Origin: Paenibacillus taichungensis
Lineage (GTDB): Bacteria > Bacillota > Bacilli > Paenibacillales > Paenibacillaceae
Reading direction: 5' to 3'
Assembly: GCF_003287275.1 (NCBI RefSeq)
Contig: NZ_QEVW01000033.1
Coordinates: 1 to 64,000, forward strand
Length of the DNA: 64,000 nt
Part shown: in pieces, positions 51,349 to 60,238 of the stretch
Layout: each line of letters begins with the position of its first letter
How positions within the stretch are numbered: position 1 is the stretch's first letter
The notes under the pieces: model-generated
The model's input: only the letters and a program-made list of their open reading frames with translations
Database searches by the model: none
What the model was told of the DNA's origin: nothing
Program-made: the position numbers and the translations under genes

Positions 51349-52437
51349 ATGATGGAGAAAAAGGTTACTTGGCTGGAGCTGTTCTATGATTTGCTTTTTG
51401 TAGCAGCGGTCTCCAAAGCGGGTCATGTCCTGCTGCATGCCGAACATGGCGTGATTTCGTTTGAATATTTGATGAAATTTGTTTTGATCTTTATTCCTGT
51501 CTGGTGGGCATGGGTCGGTCAGACCCTATTTATAAACCGTTATGGTCAGGATATCTTCATCCATCGAGTATTCCTTATCCTTCAACTCCTGTCTGTTCTG
51601 GTGATGACGGCGAGCCTCTCGGTTGATTTTGATCAATACTATCTTCCCTTCTTTGCGGGTTATATCGGTTCGAGGGTATTGACAGCCATTCAATATTTTA
51701 TGATTCATAATTCCAAAAGTGAACATCAACAAAAAGCCGCCCGTTATCTGGGCGTATGCTTCATCATCGGCATATTGATCTCAACAGGTTCCTTGTTCTT
51801 TGATTCGTGGCTGAGATATGCGATTTTGTACGTGGGCATTGCCGTGGATATCATTCTCCCGCTCATCGGACGCCGAAATCTGGTGAAGGTGCCGATACAT
51901 ACCCATCATTTATTGGAACGTTTCGCTCTGTTTACACTTATCCTGCTCGGTGAGTCAGTCGTCAGTATCATTGCCGTGCTGCAAATGGATCACTGGGATG
52001 TAAAATCTGTTCTGTTCGCGGCGTTTACATCCATATTCGTGATTGCGATGTGGTGGCAGTATTTTGATAATGTTGAGAAAAAGGTCAGTAAAGAGATCCA
52101 GACCGCCGGGCAAGCGATCATCTACGGCCATCTGTTCATCTATATATCCATGAGCATGATTGCCGCTTCCATTCAACTGTTATACCTGAATGAACTCCAT
52201 TATGGTTTCATGTTGGCCTTTGTATTTGGCCCAGTTCTGTTGTATTTTCTGTCCACTTCGCTGGTGTTCCACCGCTACAGGCATGTTCATCTGCGGCTCC
52301 GTCCACGTCACTTGGTGTTCATGCTGGGGATCATGGCTGCGTTTATCGTTGTGGATCTGATCTATCGGGTGCCTAATTATGCAGTTGTGGGAGAGAACAT
52401 GGTGTTCTTCCTTGTCTACGCCAAATTAACGACCTGA
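51349..52437 (+). CDS. LtrA family membrane protein
   Basis: A 362-residue protein with about ten membrane helices and the family start VTWLELFYDLLFVAAV (the W-x-E-L-F-x-D-L motif), followed by HHLLERFALFTLILLGESVV. LtrA proteins were named for low-temperature growth in Listeria; their activity is unknown. AAAGGAG upstream. Set close behind the dioxygenase gene without terminator, so cotranscription is possible. Confidence 0.88.
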   Translation: MMEKKVTWLELFYDLLFVAAVSKAGHVLLHAEHGVISFEYLMKFVLIFIPVWWAWVGQTLFINRYGQDIFIHRVFLILQLLSVLVMTASLSVDFDQYYLPFFAGYIGSRVLTAIQYFMIHNSKSEHQQKAARYLGVCFIIGILISTGSLFFDSWLRYAILYVGIAVDIILPLIGRRNLVKVPIHTHHLLERFALFTLILLGESVVSIIAVLQMDHWDVKSVLFAAFTSIFVIAMWWQYFDNVEKKVSKEIQTAGQAIIYGHLFIYISMSMIAASIQLLYLNELHYGFMLAFVFGPVLLYFLSTSLVFHRYRHVHLRLRPRHLVFMLGIMAAFIVVDLIYRVPNYAVVGENMVFFLVYAKLTT

Positions 52438-52456
52438 TTCATAGGCCACACAAGAA

Positions 52457-52493
52457 TAAAAGTCACGGACGAACGACGTTCGTGGCTTTTTAA
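52457..52493 (+). terminator. Rho-independent terminator
   Basis: AAAGTCACG / CGTGGCTTT arms with an inner ACGAAC/GTTCGT pairing, followed by TTTTT. Confidence 0.7.
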
Positions 52494-52659
52494 GTTGGAT
52501 ATTTGTAAAATCATGTCCACTGTGAGAAAAAACGTTTAACCTGATTTATTTTCTACTATAGAATCTGTTAATATGAGACTAGATACAAGTGAATCTACCA
52601 GATTAACGAATATACATAGTGATTCGTGGAGATGGAGATGACAAACTGGAGGGAAATCA

Positions 52660-55446
52660 TTGAGCACACATCAAATCGGAGTTCCATTGGAAGGGTTTGC
52701 AGAGTTTAGCCGCACGGTTGCCGCTGAAGGCGCAGTGCTTTTGAAGAACGAAGGACAGGTGCTTCCGATTCAAAAAGACGAAAACGTTTCAGTGTTTGGA
52801 CGGATTCAAGTCAACTATTATCGCAGTGGTACGGGCTCAGGCGGCAGCGTTCATGTAGCGTATACAACCAATTTGCTGGATGGTTTGCGTAGCAAAAAAG
52901 GACTTACAGTTAATGAAGAATTGGCAGCTGTCTATGAAAAATGGATTGAAGAAAACCCGTTTGATGACGGTGGAAAAGTATGGGCAGCAGAGCCTTGGAA
53001 TCAGAAAGAAATGCCTTTAACGGACGAAGTGGTATCCCAAGCCAGAAGTAAATCCAGCAAAGCAATCGTGGTGATTGGACGAACAGCAGGCGAAGATCAG
53101 GATAACGTGGATGCACCAGGCAGCTACCGGTTGACGGAAGATGAGAAAGCGATGCTGAAGCAGGTCACAAATCATTTTGAACAAACGATCGTGGTGTTGA
53201 ATGTATCGAACATCATGGACATGAGCTGGTTGAATGATGAAAGTTACGTTCATCCGATCCAAAGTGTCATTTACTCGTGGCATGGCGGTATGGAGGGTGG
53301 TAATGCGATCGCCGATGTACTGGCCGGAGATGTTACCCCAAGTGGTAAATTGACCGATACGATTGCGTATTCCATTGAAGATTATCCTTCCACAAGCAAT
53401 TACGGAAATGAGTTTAAGAACCTTTATCAAGAAGATATCTACGTAGGCTATCGTTATTTCGAAACGTTTCGACCTGAAACAGTACAATTTGAATTCGGAT
53501 ACGGCTTGTCCTATACCACATTCACAACCAAGGCTGAAGACGCAAAATTGATCTCCCAAAACGGAGAAAACAGCATTAAGGTGAATGTAACCGTAACCAA
53601 TACGGGCACAACCTATGCCGGTAAAGAAGTAGTGCAGATCTATTATGAAGCCCCACAAGGTCAATTGGGGAAACCTGCAAAAGCTCTGGTGGCATTCGGC
53701 AAAACGAATCTGCTTCAGCCAGGTGAATCTCAGCGCCTGACTGTGAGCTTCCCTGTCGATTCCATGGCTTCCTATGATGATGCTGGCGTAACAGGACATG
53801 CATCGGCGTATGTACTTGAGGCAGGAACATATCGTTTGTACGTAGGAACCAGTGTCAAAAATGTGGAGCATGTTAGCATTGATGGCCAAGATGGCTACGT
53901 TGTAGAAACGATTCAACTCGTGGAACAGCTCCAAGAGGCAATGGCACCGACTGAAAGCTTTACGAGAATGAAGCCGGGAGCGCGCAAATATGATGGATCT
54001 TACGAGCTGATCTTTGCAGATGTACCAACACGCCAAGTATCCATGGCTGAACGAATTGAACAAAGCTTGCCACAAACGCTGGAGCAAACCGGCAATCAGG
54101 GCTACAAGCTGAGAGATGTCAAGGATGGCAAGGTCAGTCTAGAAACATTTATCGCCCAATTGAGTGATCAGGATCTGGCAGCCATCGTAAGAGGCGAAGG
54201 TATGAGCAGCCCACTCGTTACATCGGGTACAGCTTCCGCATTTGGCGGCGTGAGTGACAGTCTGTTCAATTATGGAATCCCTGTTGCATGTACTGCTGAT
54301 GGCCCATCCGGTATTCGTATGGATAGCGGGGAGAAGGCTACACAGGTTTCCATTGGAACTTTGCTGGCAGCAACATGGAATGCAGAACTCGTCGAAGAGC
54401 TGTATGTGATGGAAGGCCAGGAATTGCTGAGAAATCAGGTGGATGCACTGCTCGGGCCTGGATTGAACATTCGCCGGAGTCCGATGAACGGACGTAACTT
54501 TGAGTATTTCTCAGAAGATCCGCTGATTTCCGGTGTATTTGCTGCTGCTTGCACGAAAGGAATCATGAAGGGTGGCTCTAATGCTACGCTGAAACATTTC
54601 GCCTGCAACAATCAGGAGAAACATCGCAGTAAAGTGGATGCTGTTGTATCCGAACGTGCGTTGCGTGAGATCTATCTGAAAGGGTTCGAAATTGCCGTGA
54701 AAGAAGGCGATGCGAACTCGATCATGACCTCCTACAATCCGATTAATGGACATTGGGCGGCTTCGAACTACGATCTGAACACGACCATTCTTCGTGGAGA
54801 GTGGGGCTTCCAAGGTATCGTGATGACCGACTGGTGGGCTATTATGAACGATGGCGTTGAAGGTGGACCTGCAGATCGGAAAAACACGAATTGGATGGTT
54901 CGCGCTCAAAATGATCTGTACATGGTTGTACCTAACTATGGTGCAGAAATCAACGGCTGGGATGATAATACGATCGAATCTCTGGAAAATGGGACGTTGA
55001 CACGCGGAGAGCTTCAGCGCTCAGCCATGAATATTTGTGATTTCATTATGAATGCACCTGTCTTCTCGAGAAAACATGAAATTGTAGAGAATGTCGCTAC
55101 ATTCCAAGCGAATGCTTCACTTTCCTCAGAGCAGGCACAAGTGCTGGCTGATAATGCACAGGTCAAACCTGTTGTGGGCGAACCTGTCTACATGAAAGTG
55201 GATGAAGCAGGTCAATACCGGATTATTGTACAGATCATGTCTCCTGAGCCGGAACTGGCTCAAAGTGCATGTAATGTCATTCTCAATGATCAATTGATGA
55301 CGACCATTCAAACCAATGGTACTGAAGGTAAATGGATAAGACAGAAACTTGTTAAAGTGGATTTGGAAGCAGGTTTGTACGAATTGAAGCTGGACTTCAC
55401 CAAACCGGGTCTTCAGATCGACTGGATCGAATTCAAACAAGTGTAA
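52660..55446 (+). CDS. GH3 beta-glycosidase, swapped domain order
   Basis: A 928-residue GH3 enzyme in which the usual second domain comes first: residues about 15-285 are the alpha/beta sandwich (AAEGAVLLKNEGQVLPIQ to FEFGYGLSYTTF), 300-410 an FnIII-like domain, and about 490-800 the TIM barrel with CTADGPSGIRMD, HFACNNQEKHR and VMTDWW. D724 in MTDWW is the expected nucleophile. The last 100 residues may bind carbohydrate. No signal peptide, so it hydrolyses imported beta-linked oligosaccharides. Start TTG 52660 has CTGGAGGG 6-7 bases upstream. Confidence 0.9.
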   Translation: MSTHQIGVPLEGFAEFSRTVAAEGAVLLKNEGQVLPIQKDENVSVFGRIQVNYYRSGTGSGGSVHVAYTTNLLDGLRSKKGLTVNEELAAVYEKWIEENPFDDGGKVWAAEPWNQKEMPLTDEVVSQARSKSSKAIVVIGRTAGEDQDNVDAPGSYRLTEDEKAMLKQVTNHFEQTIVVLNVSNIMDMSWLNDESYVHPIQSVIYSWHGGMEGGNAIADVLAGDVTPSGKLTDTIAYSIEDYPSTSNYGNEFKNLYQEDIYVGYRYFETFRPETVQFEFGYGLSYTTFTTKAEDAKLISQNGENSIKVNVTVTNTGTTYAGKEVVQIYYEAPQGQLGKPAKALVAFGKTNLLQPGESQRLTVSFPVDSMASYDDAGVTGHASAYVLEAGTYRLYVGTSVKNVEHVSIDGQDGYVVETIQLVEQLQEAMAPTESFTRMKPGARKYDGSYELIFADVPTRQVSMAERIEQSLPQTLEQTGNQGYKLRDVKDGKVSLETFIAQLSDQDLAAIVRGEGMSSPLVTSGTASAFGGVSDSLFNYGIPVACTADGPSGIRMDSGEKATQVSIGTLLAATWNAELVEELYVMEGQELLRNQVDALLGPGLNIRRSPMNGRNFEYFSEDPLISGVFAAACTKGIMKGGSNATLKHFACNNQEKHRSKVDAVVSERALREIYLKGFEIAVKEGDANSIMTSYNPINGHWAASNYDLNTTILRGEWGFQGIVMTDWWAIMNDGVEGGPADRKNTNWMVRAQNDLYMVVPNYGAEINGWDDNTIESLENGTLTRGELQRSAMNICDFIMNAPVFSRKHEIVENVATFQANASLSSEQAQVLADNAQVKPVVGEPVYMKVDEAGQYRIIVQIMSPEPELAQSACNVILNDQLMTTIQTNGTEGKWIRQKLVKVDLEAGLYELKLDFTKPGLQIDWIEFKQV

Positions 55447-55547
55447 CGCAGGATCGTCTGATCTGTTGTAACTGAACATGACGACTGTTATGATTGTGTT
55501 ATGAGATCCGGAATTTCTGAACAATCTGGTCAGGAGTGTTGCGAAGG

Positions 55548-55736
55548 ATGAGAAGGTATAATTTTTGGAGCCCCATTCTGCTGATTGCGGTTGCGCTGAT
55601 TGTCAGAGGCCTAGTTACCAATCTGGGCGTTCTGTTCGGCATGTCGCATGATGCAGCAAGTAATATCGCAATTGTTGCCATGTTGATTGCTGCACTGATT
55701 ATGTTTAACCGAATGACAAAGGCAAAGCGAAAATGA
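55548..55736 (+). CDS. Small two-helix membrane protein
   Basis: A 62-residue protein with two membrane helices (WSPILLIAVALIVRGLV and SNIAIVAMLIAALIMF) and a basic C-terminus (TKAKRK). AGGAG lies upstream of ATG 55548; earlier GTG/TTG codons are too near it. It has its own terminator. No family recognised. Confidence 0.6.
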   Translation: MRRYNFWSPILLIAVALIVRGLVTNLGVLFGMSHDAASNIAIVAMLIAALIMFNRMTKAKRK

Positions 55737-55763
55737 ACTTATAATATTCGATATGGATCAAGA

Positions 55764-55794
55764 GAGAGGCACCCTTAGGGGTGTCTTTTTTGTG
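55764..55794 (+). terminator. Rho-independent terminator
   Basis: GGCACCC / GGGTGTC stem with a 4-base loop, followed by TTTTTTG. Confidence 0.8.
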
Positions 55795-55922
55795 TATTGA
55801 CGTTTCATTCATAACGTCTTAGACTGTTTATGAATAAAATAATAACATTTTTATAATAACGAAAATAACGATTGTGCTTACTCCAATGGCTAACCCATCA
55901 ATATCCGAAAGGAGACCTGTTC

Positions 55923-56093
55923 ATGAAGATTATGGCGGTATGGTTTGCAGATAAGCATGAAAAGGAAATTGATGTGGTGAGCGGGATGTGGGGGCGGCAG
56001 GAGGAGTCGTGGACTGTTCCGATGAGATTGGCAGAGTCTCCGTTGCATAGGGAACGAGCCGCGTTCAGGAAGCTGACTTTGAATGACAGATGA
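55923..56093 (+). CDS. Small hypothetical protein
   Basis: A 56-residue soluble protein, MKIMAVWFADKHEKEIDVVS at the start, then a Trp-rich middle and a basic end. AAAGGAGACC lies 8 bases before ATG 55923. No family recognised. A GGACCG/CGGTCC hairpin follows it at about 56103-56138. Confidence 0.5.
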   Translation: MKIMAVWFADKHEKEIDVVSGMWGRQEESWTVPMRLAESPLHRERAAFRKLTLNDR

Positions 56094-56209
56094 ACATAAT
56101 TAAGGACCGCTGGAGATGCTGTGCTCTGTCGGTCCTTTATGGCATTTGGCGAAAGGCGGATAGAGAACCGGCATGAGAGGAGAGGAATCCAGTAAATACA
56201 ACCGATTGG

Positions 56210-57652
56210 GTGAAGGCAGCAGCACAGGTCGTGCCATCAGAACGTCACCTGAAATGGCAGGAGATGGAATTCTATGCATTTATTCATTTTACCATGAATA
56301 CGTTTACAGATCAGGAGTGGGGAACGGGGGATGAAGATCCGAGTATCTTTAACCCTTCTCATCTGAGTGCCCGGCAATGGGTTCAGACGTGCAAATCTGC
56401 AGGCATGACCGGATTAATTCTCACATGCAAACATCATGATGGGTTTTGCTTGTGGCCAAGCAAGTACACGGATCATTCGGTAGCTGCCAGCCCTTGGCGA
56501 AATGGTGAGGGTGATCTGGTGAAAGAGGTTGCCGATGCCTGCCTTGAAGGTGGGTTGAAGTTCGGTATCTATCTGTCTCCTTGGGACCGTCACGAAGCAT
56601 CCTACGGAGATTCAGAGCGATACAACGAATTTTTCGAAAATCAGTTGCGTGAGCTGTTAACCCAATATGGTGAACTTTTCTGCGTGTGGTTCGATGGAGC
56701 ATGCGGAGAGGGGCCGAATGGGAAAAGGCAGGTCTACGATTGGGATTCCTATTATGCGCTGATCCGGGAGTTGCAGCCAGAGGCTGTAATCTCGGTATGT
56801 GGACCGGATGTTCGCTGGTGCGGCAATGAGGCAGGTCATACCCGGACTTCGGAATGGAGCGTCGTACCTGCCTATTTGCAGGATAATGAGAAGATCCAGG
56901 AGCAATCGCAGCAGGTGGATGATGGCGAGTTTGCCAGCAGAATTAATACACAGGATGCCGATTTGGGGAGTCGGGAGGTGATCCGGCAGCATGAGGACAA
57001 GCTCATCTGGTATCCTGCTGAAGTGAATACATCCATCCGTCCGGGCTGGTTCTATCATGCAAGCGAGGACGATCGAGTCAAGTCGCTGGAGGAACTGCTC
57101 GGCATCTATGATGGAGCGGTTGGCGGCAACGCCAATTTTCTATTAAACCTTCCACCAGATCGACGCGGGCTTATTCACGAACATGATGTTGAGCGGCTGC
57201 AGCAGCTCGGAGACTTTTTGCGCGGTACTTATCGGCAAAGTCTGGCTGTTGGGGCGAGCATTCAGGCATCGGACACTTTGGATGAAGAACATGCGGCTGT
57301 CCAGGTATTTCGTGAGGAACCGGATACGTTCTGGCGCCCATCTGAAGGAAGTGAACTGGCTTGGCTGGAGGTGGAGCTGCCGGAGGAAAAACTGTTCGAC
57401 CGAGTCGTTCTCATGGAGCATATCAGTTCAGGTCAACGAATTGAACGCTTTACGCTGGAGGCTAAGAGGGAGCACGGTGATTGGCAGGAGTTGTATCACG
57501 GCACGGTTGTTGGACACAAACGAATCTGTAGATTTGATCCCATCACCGCCAAAACCATTCGTCTGACCATTCAAGAATCCAGATGGTATCCAACGTTGTC
57601 CTGGATGGGTGTATATCTGAGCAAACAAGAGATGCATGAAGCCGGCGATTGA
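56210..57652 (+). CDS. GH29 alpha-L-fucosidase, copy 1
   Basis: A 480-residue GH29 enzyme: ILTCKHHDGFCLWPSKYTDH, FGIYLSPWDRHE and CVWFDGACG, with D162 as nucleophile. After the barrel, residues about 350-475 form an F5/8-type-C-like beta domain (FTLEAKREHGDW). No signal peptide, so it works on imported fucosylated sugars. The start is odd: GTG 56210 has no ribosome site, while AGGAGAGG stands 6 bases before an in-frame GTA at 56192, where related proteins would begin (reading (V/M)NTTDWVKAAAQ). The true start may be 56192. Confidence 0.87.
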   Translation: MKAAAQVVPSERHLKWQEMEFYAFIHFTMNTFTDQEWGTGDEDPSIFNPSHLSARQWVQTCKSAGMTGLILTCKHHDGFCLWPSKYTDHSVAASPWRNGEGDLVKEVADACLEGGLKFGIYLSPWDRHEASYGDSERYNEFFENQLRELLTQYGELFCVWFDGACGEGPNGKRQVYDWDSYYALIRELQPEAVISVCGPDVRWCGNEAGHTRTSEWSVVPAYLQDNEKIQEQSQQVDDGEFASRINTQDADLGSREVIRQHEDKLIWYPAEVNTSIRPGWFYHASEDDRVKSLEELLGIYDGAVGGNANFLLNLPPDRRGLIHEHDVERLQQLGDFLRGTYRQSLAVGASIQASDTLDEEHAAVQVFREEPDTFWRPSEGSELAWLEVELPEEKLFDRVVLMEHISSGQRIERFTLEAKREHGDWQELYHGTVVGHKRICRFDPITAKTIRLTIQESRWYPTLSWMGVYLSKQEMHEAGD

Positions 57653-57794
57653 GCCGTAACATTTGTAGATAAGCCGATTTTGATTTTATCCGATGGAAAA
57701 TAGAGTAGCAAACGATTATTGGCAATTGTATGATCTTATGGAAAAAGGTATACGTAAGGTAGAGCCATACACCAGCAGGAGAGGATGAGAGGAT

Positions 57795-58661
57795 ATGAAA
57801 GTAGGACTCAGCACATACAGTCTGCAACAAGCACTGGATTCCAAAGAATTGACTGTACCCGACGCCATCCGTTACATCGCCGAGCAGGGCGGAGAACATG
57901 TGGAGATTGTTCCGATCGGGTACAGCCTGATTGACCAGCCGGAATTAATTGACCAGATTCGAGAGGCTGCACAAGACGTGGGAATTGATATTTCTAATTA
58001 CGCAATAGGTGCCAATTTCGTTACAGGAGACGGCCCGGATGCATTTGAAAATGAGATCGCTGCTGTCATGAAGCATGTGGATGTCGCTGCCGCACTTGGC
58101 GTTACGAGAATGCGCCATGATGTTGCATTTCGTCCTGCACAGGAAGGCACTGTCGCCCAGTTTGAGGCGGACCTGCCTGTTCTGGTGAAGGCCTGTCAGC
58201 GAATTGCCGATTACGCAGCGGGTCACGGCATTACGACAAGTGTGGAGAATCACGGTTACTATGTGCAGTCCAGTGAACGAGTGCGGCGGCTGGTTCATGA
58301 GACGGCACGAGAAAACTTCAGGACAACGCTGGATATCGGCAATTTCCTGTGTGTGGATGAAGACCCGGTTAGCGCTGTGAAAAACAACATTCCTTATGCG
58401 TCCATGGTGCACGCCAAAGATTTCTATCGAAGACCTTCTTATCGTAATCCCGGAGAGGGCTGGTTCCAGACCGCACACGGCAATTATCTGCGTGGAGCGA
58501 TTGTGGGCCACGGGGATATCGACATGCCGGAAGTATTCCGTGTGTTGAAGCAATCTGGTTATGACGGATATATCTCTGTGGAATTCGAGGGTATGGAAAA
58601 TTGCAAAACAGCATCCCGAATCGCGATGGATAACGTCCGCCGTTTCTGGGAGGAAGCATAA
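57795..58661 (+). CDS. Sugar phosphate isomerase/epimerase
   Basis: A 288-residue TIM barrel of the AP_endonuc_2 family. Metal ligands are probably E in VENHG, D in TLDIGNF, H in MVHAKD and the final E in ISVEFEG. Members isomerise or epimerise sugars (tagatose/xylulose type) or 3-keto-sugars. It stands between the fucosidase and a Gfo/Idh/MocA dehydrogenase, a pairing often seen in oxidative sugar routes with 3-keto intermediates. AGGAGAGG before ATG. Exact substrate unknown. Confidence 0.85.
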   Translation: MKVGLSTYSLQQALDSKELTVPDAIRYIAEQGGEHVEIVPIGYSLIDQPELIDQIREAAQDVGIDISNYAIGANFVTGDGPDAFENEIAAVMKHVDVAAALGVTRMRHDVAFRPAQEGTVAQFEADLPVLVKACQRIADYAAGHGITTSVENHGYYVQSSERVRRLVHETARENFRTTLDIGNFLCVDEDPVSAVKNNIPYASMVHAKDFYRRPSYRNPGEGWFQTAHGNYLRGAIVGHGDIDMPEVFRVLKQSGYDGYISVEFEGMENCKTASRIAMDNVRRFWEEA

Positions 58662-58765
58662 GCAGCGACTGCACTACTATATAAGTGGAATAAGAATATA
58701 AGCTTTGCTGAATCTTGAAATTAGTTTTTATTAAGATCGAAAAGTAGTGGAGGGGACGAAATCGA

Positions 58766-58896
58766 TTCTGAAGAAGCGAAGCGTGCGCCTAAAAGCTTTC
58801 GTCAGAAAGCTACATCGGAAGCATAAGCTTATCACCGAATTTCCTCCTTTTAAAAGAGTTGATAAGAAATTTGGGGATAAGAGCGATCGAAAGAAC
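58766..58896. repeat. Palindromic intergenic repeat, copy 1
   Basis: Left end CTGAAGAAGCGAAGCG and right end GGGGATAAGAGCGATCG match the ends of the copy at 60072. Between them CTTATCaCCgAATTTC (58828-58843) pairs with GAAATTtGGgGATAAG (58866-58881). The middle differs from copy 2. A 72-residue frame runs through it but has neither a normal protein composition nor a similar frame in copy 2. Function unknown. Confidence 0.65.
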
Positions 58897-58998
58897 GATT
58901 CGTACCCGGAACGGCTACTTCGTAGAACGTTAAATTTTTTTAAAGATGAGTATCAACTGATATGACCATCATTCAACTTATTATGGAGGGGAAAATCC

Positions 58999-60057
58999 AT
59001 GTCCAAACTTAAAATTGCCGTTATCGGTGCAGGATCAATTTCCGATTTTCATTTACAAGCGTATGACAGCAATCCCGAAGTTGAAATATACGCCATATGC
59101 GACCTGAATGAGGCGCGTGCCAAGGAAGCAGCAAAAAAATATAACGCTACTCATGTATTTACGGATTATAAAGAGCTCCTGGCACTGCCTGAAATTCATT
59201 CGGTCAGCATCTGTACCTGGAATGATACACATGCCGAGATCAGCATTGCCGCTTTGGATGCGGGAAAAAACGTGCTTTGCGAGAAGCCGCTCTGTCAGAC
59301 GGTTGAAGATGCGTTAGAAGTGGAGAAAGCTGTTCACCGCAGTGGAAAGCTGCTTCAAGTTGGCTTTGTACGCCGTTATAGCGACAATGCACAGATCCTG
59401 AAGAAGTTCATTGATGAAGGCGAGCTGGGAGAGATCTATTATGCCAAGGCATCCTGTCTGCGGCGTTTGGGCAATCCGGGCGGATGGTTTGCAGATGTGG
59501 AACGTTCTGGCGGTGGCCCGTTGATCGATATTGGTGTACACATTATTGATATCTCCTGGTACCTGATGGGCAAACCGAAAGTGAAAACCGTCTCCGCGAA
59601 TGTCTCCAATCGATTGGGTAACCGTGCGAATATCCGCAATCTGTCATTCTACCAGGCTGCGGATTATGATGCGAACAAAAACACCGTGGAGGATATGGCT
59701 AATGCGTTGATTCGTTTCGAGAACGGGGCAAGCCTGCTGGTGGATGTAAGCTTCACGCTGCACGCGAAGCAGGATGAAACTTCGGTCAGACTCTATGGCG
59801 ATAAAGGTGGGGCTGAACTGGAACCAGAAATTTCACTGATTGGTGAGAAATTCGATACCATTTTGAACATGACGCCACAGGTGGATTTCAAATCCCTTGA
59901 TTTCGCAGGTTCTTTCCGTAATGAAGTCAATCATTTTATCGACAGTACCCAAGGACGCAAAGAGACACTTAGTCCCGTTGAGGATGGCGTTGAAATCATG
60001 AAAATTCTCTGTGCTATCTACGAGTCGGCACGTGAAGGACGCGAGATTTCATTTTAA
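58999..60057 (+). CDS. Gfo/Idh/MocA family dehydrogenase
   Basis: A 352-residue NAD(P)-dependent sugar dehydrogenase. Rossmann motif IAVIGAGSISDFHLQAY, the catalytic-lysine region KNVLCEKPLC, and GGGPLIDIGVHIIDISWYLM with the usual D..H pair. Substrates may be inositol-like or 3-keto sugars. The gene is bracketed by two repeat copies. GGAGGGG before ATG. Works with the isomerase/epimerase upstream. Confidence 0.9.
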   Translation: MSKLKIAVIGAGSISDFHLQAYDSNPEVEIYAICDLNEARAKEAAKKYNATHVFTDYKELLALPEIHSVSICTWNDTHAEISIAALDAGKNVLCEKPLCQTVEDALEVEKAVHRSGKLLQVGFVRRYSDNAQILKKFIDEGELGEIYYAKASCLRRLGNPGGWFADVERSGGGPLIDIGVHIIDISWYLMGKPKVKTVSANVSNRLGNRANIRNLSFYQAADYDANKNTVEDMANALIRFENGASLLVDVSFTLHAKQDETSVRLYGDKGGAELEPEISLIGEKFDTILNMTPQVDFKSLDFAGSFRNEVNHFIDSTQGRKETLSPVEDGVEIMKILCAIYESAREGREISF

Positions 60058-60071
60058 AAAGGTGTATTGCA

Positions 60072-60165
60072 ATCTGAAGAAGCGAAGCGCTCGCCTTTAT
60101 CCCCGGATTTCGACCAATTATAAAGTGAAATCAAAGAAATCCGGGGATAACAGCGATCGGAAGAT
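60072..60165. repeat. Palindromic intergenic repeat, copy 2
   Basis: Left end ATCTGAAGAAGCGAAGCG, right end GGGGATAACAGCGATCGG as in copy 1. The perfect 15-bp arms TTATCCCCGGATTTC (60097-60111) and GAAATCCGGGGATAA (60136-60150) enclose a 24-base loop. It begins 15 bases after the dehydrogenase stop and could also act as a processing or termination signal. Confidence 0.7.
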
Positions 60166-60238
60166 GGTACTGCAATTGGAGTGACAGAGCTTAACTTGTG
60201 TAGTTTATCTTATATCCAATCCAAAGGAGATGAACGGG

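Noticed and set aside
53017..54087. 356-residue open frame on the minus strand inside the GH3 gene
   Set aside because: Antisense shadow, rich in Cys, His and Ile in no domain-like order; the plus strand encodes GH3.
58747..58965. 72-residue basic plus-strand frame
   Set aside because: It runs through the palindromic repeat copy and has Lys/Arg-rich random-like composition; copy 2 at 60072 has no equivalent frame.
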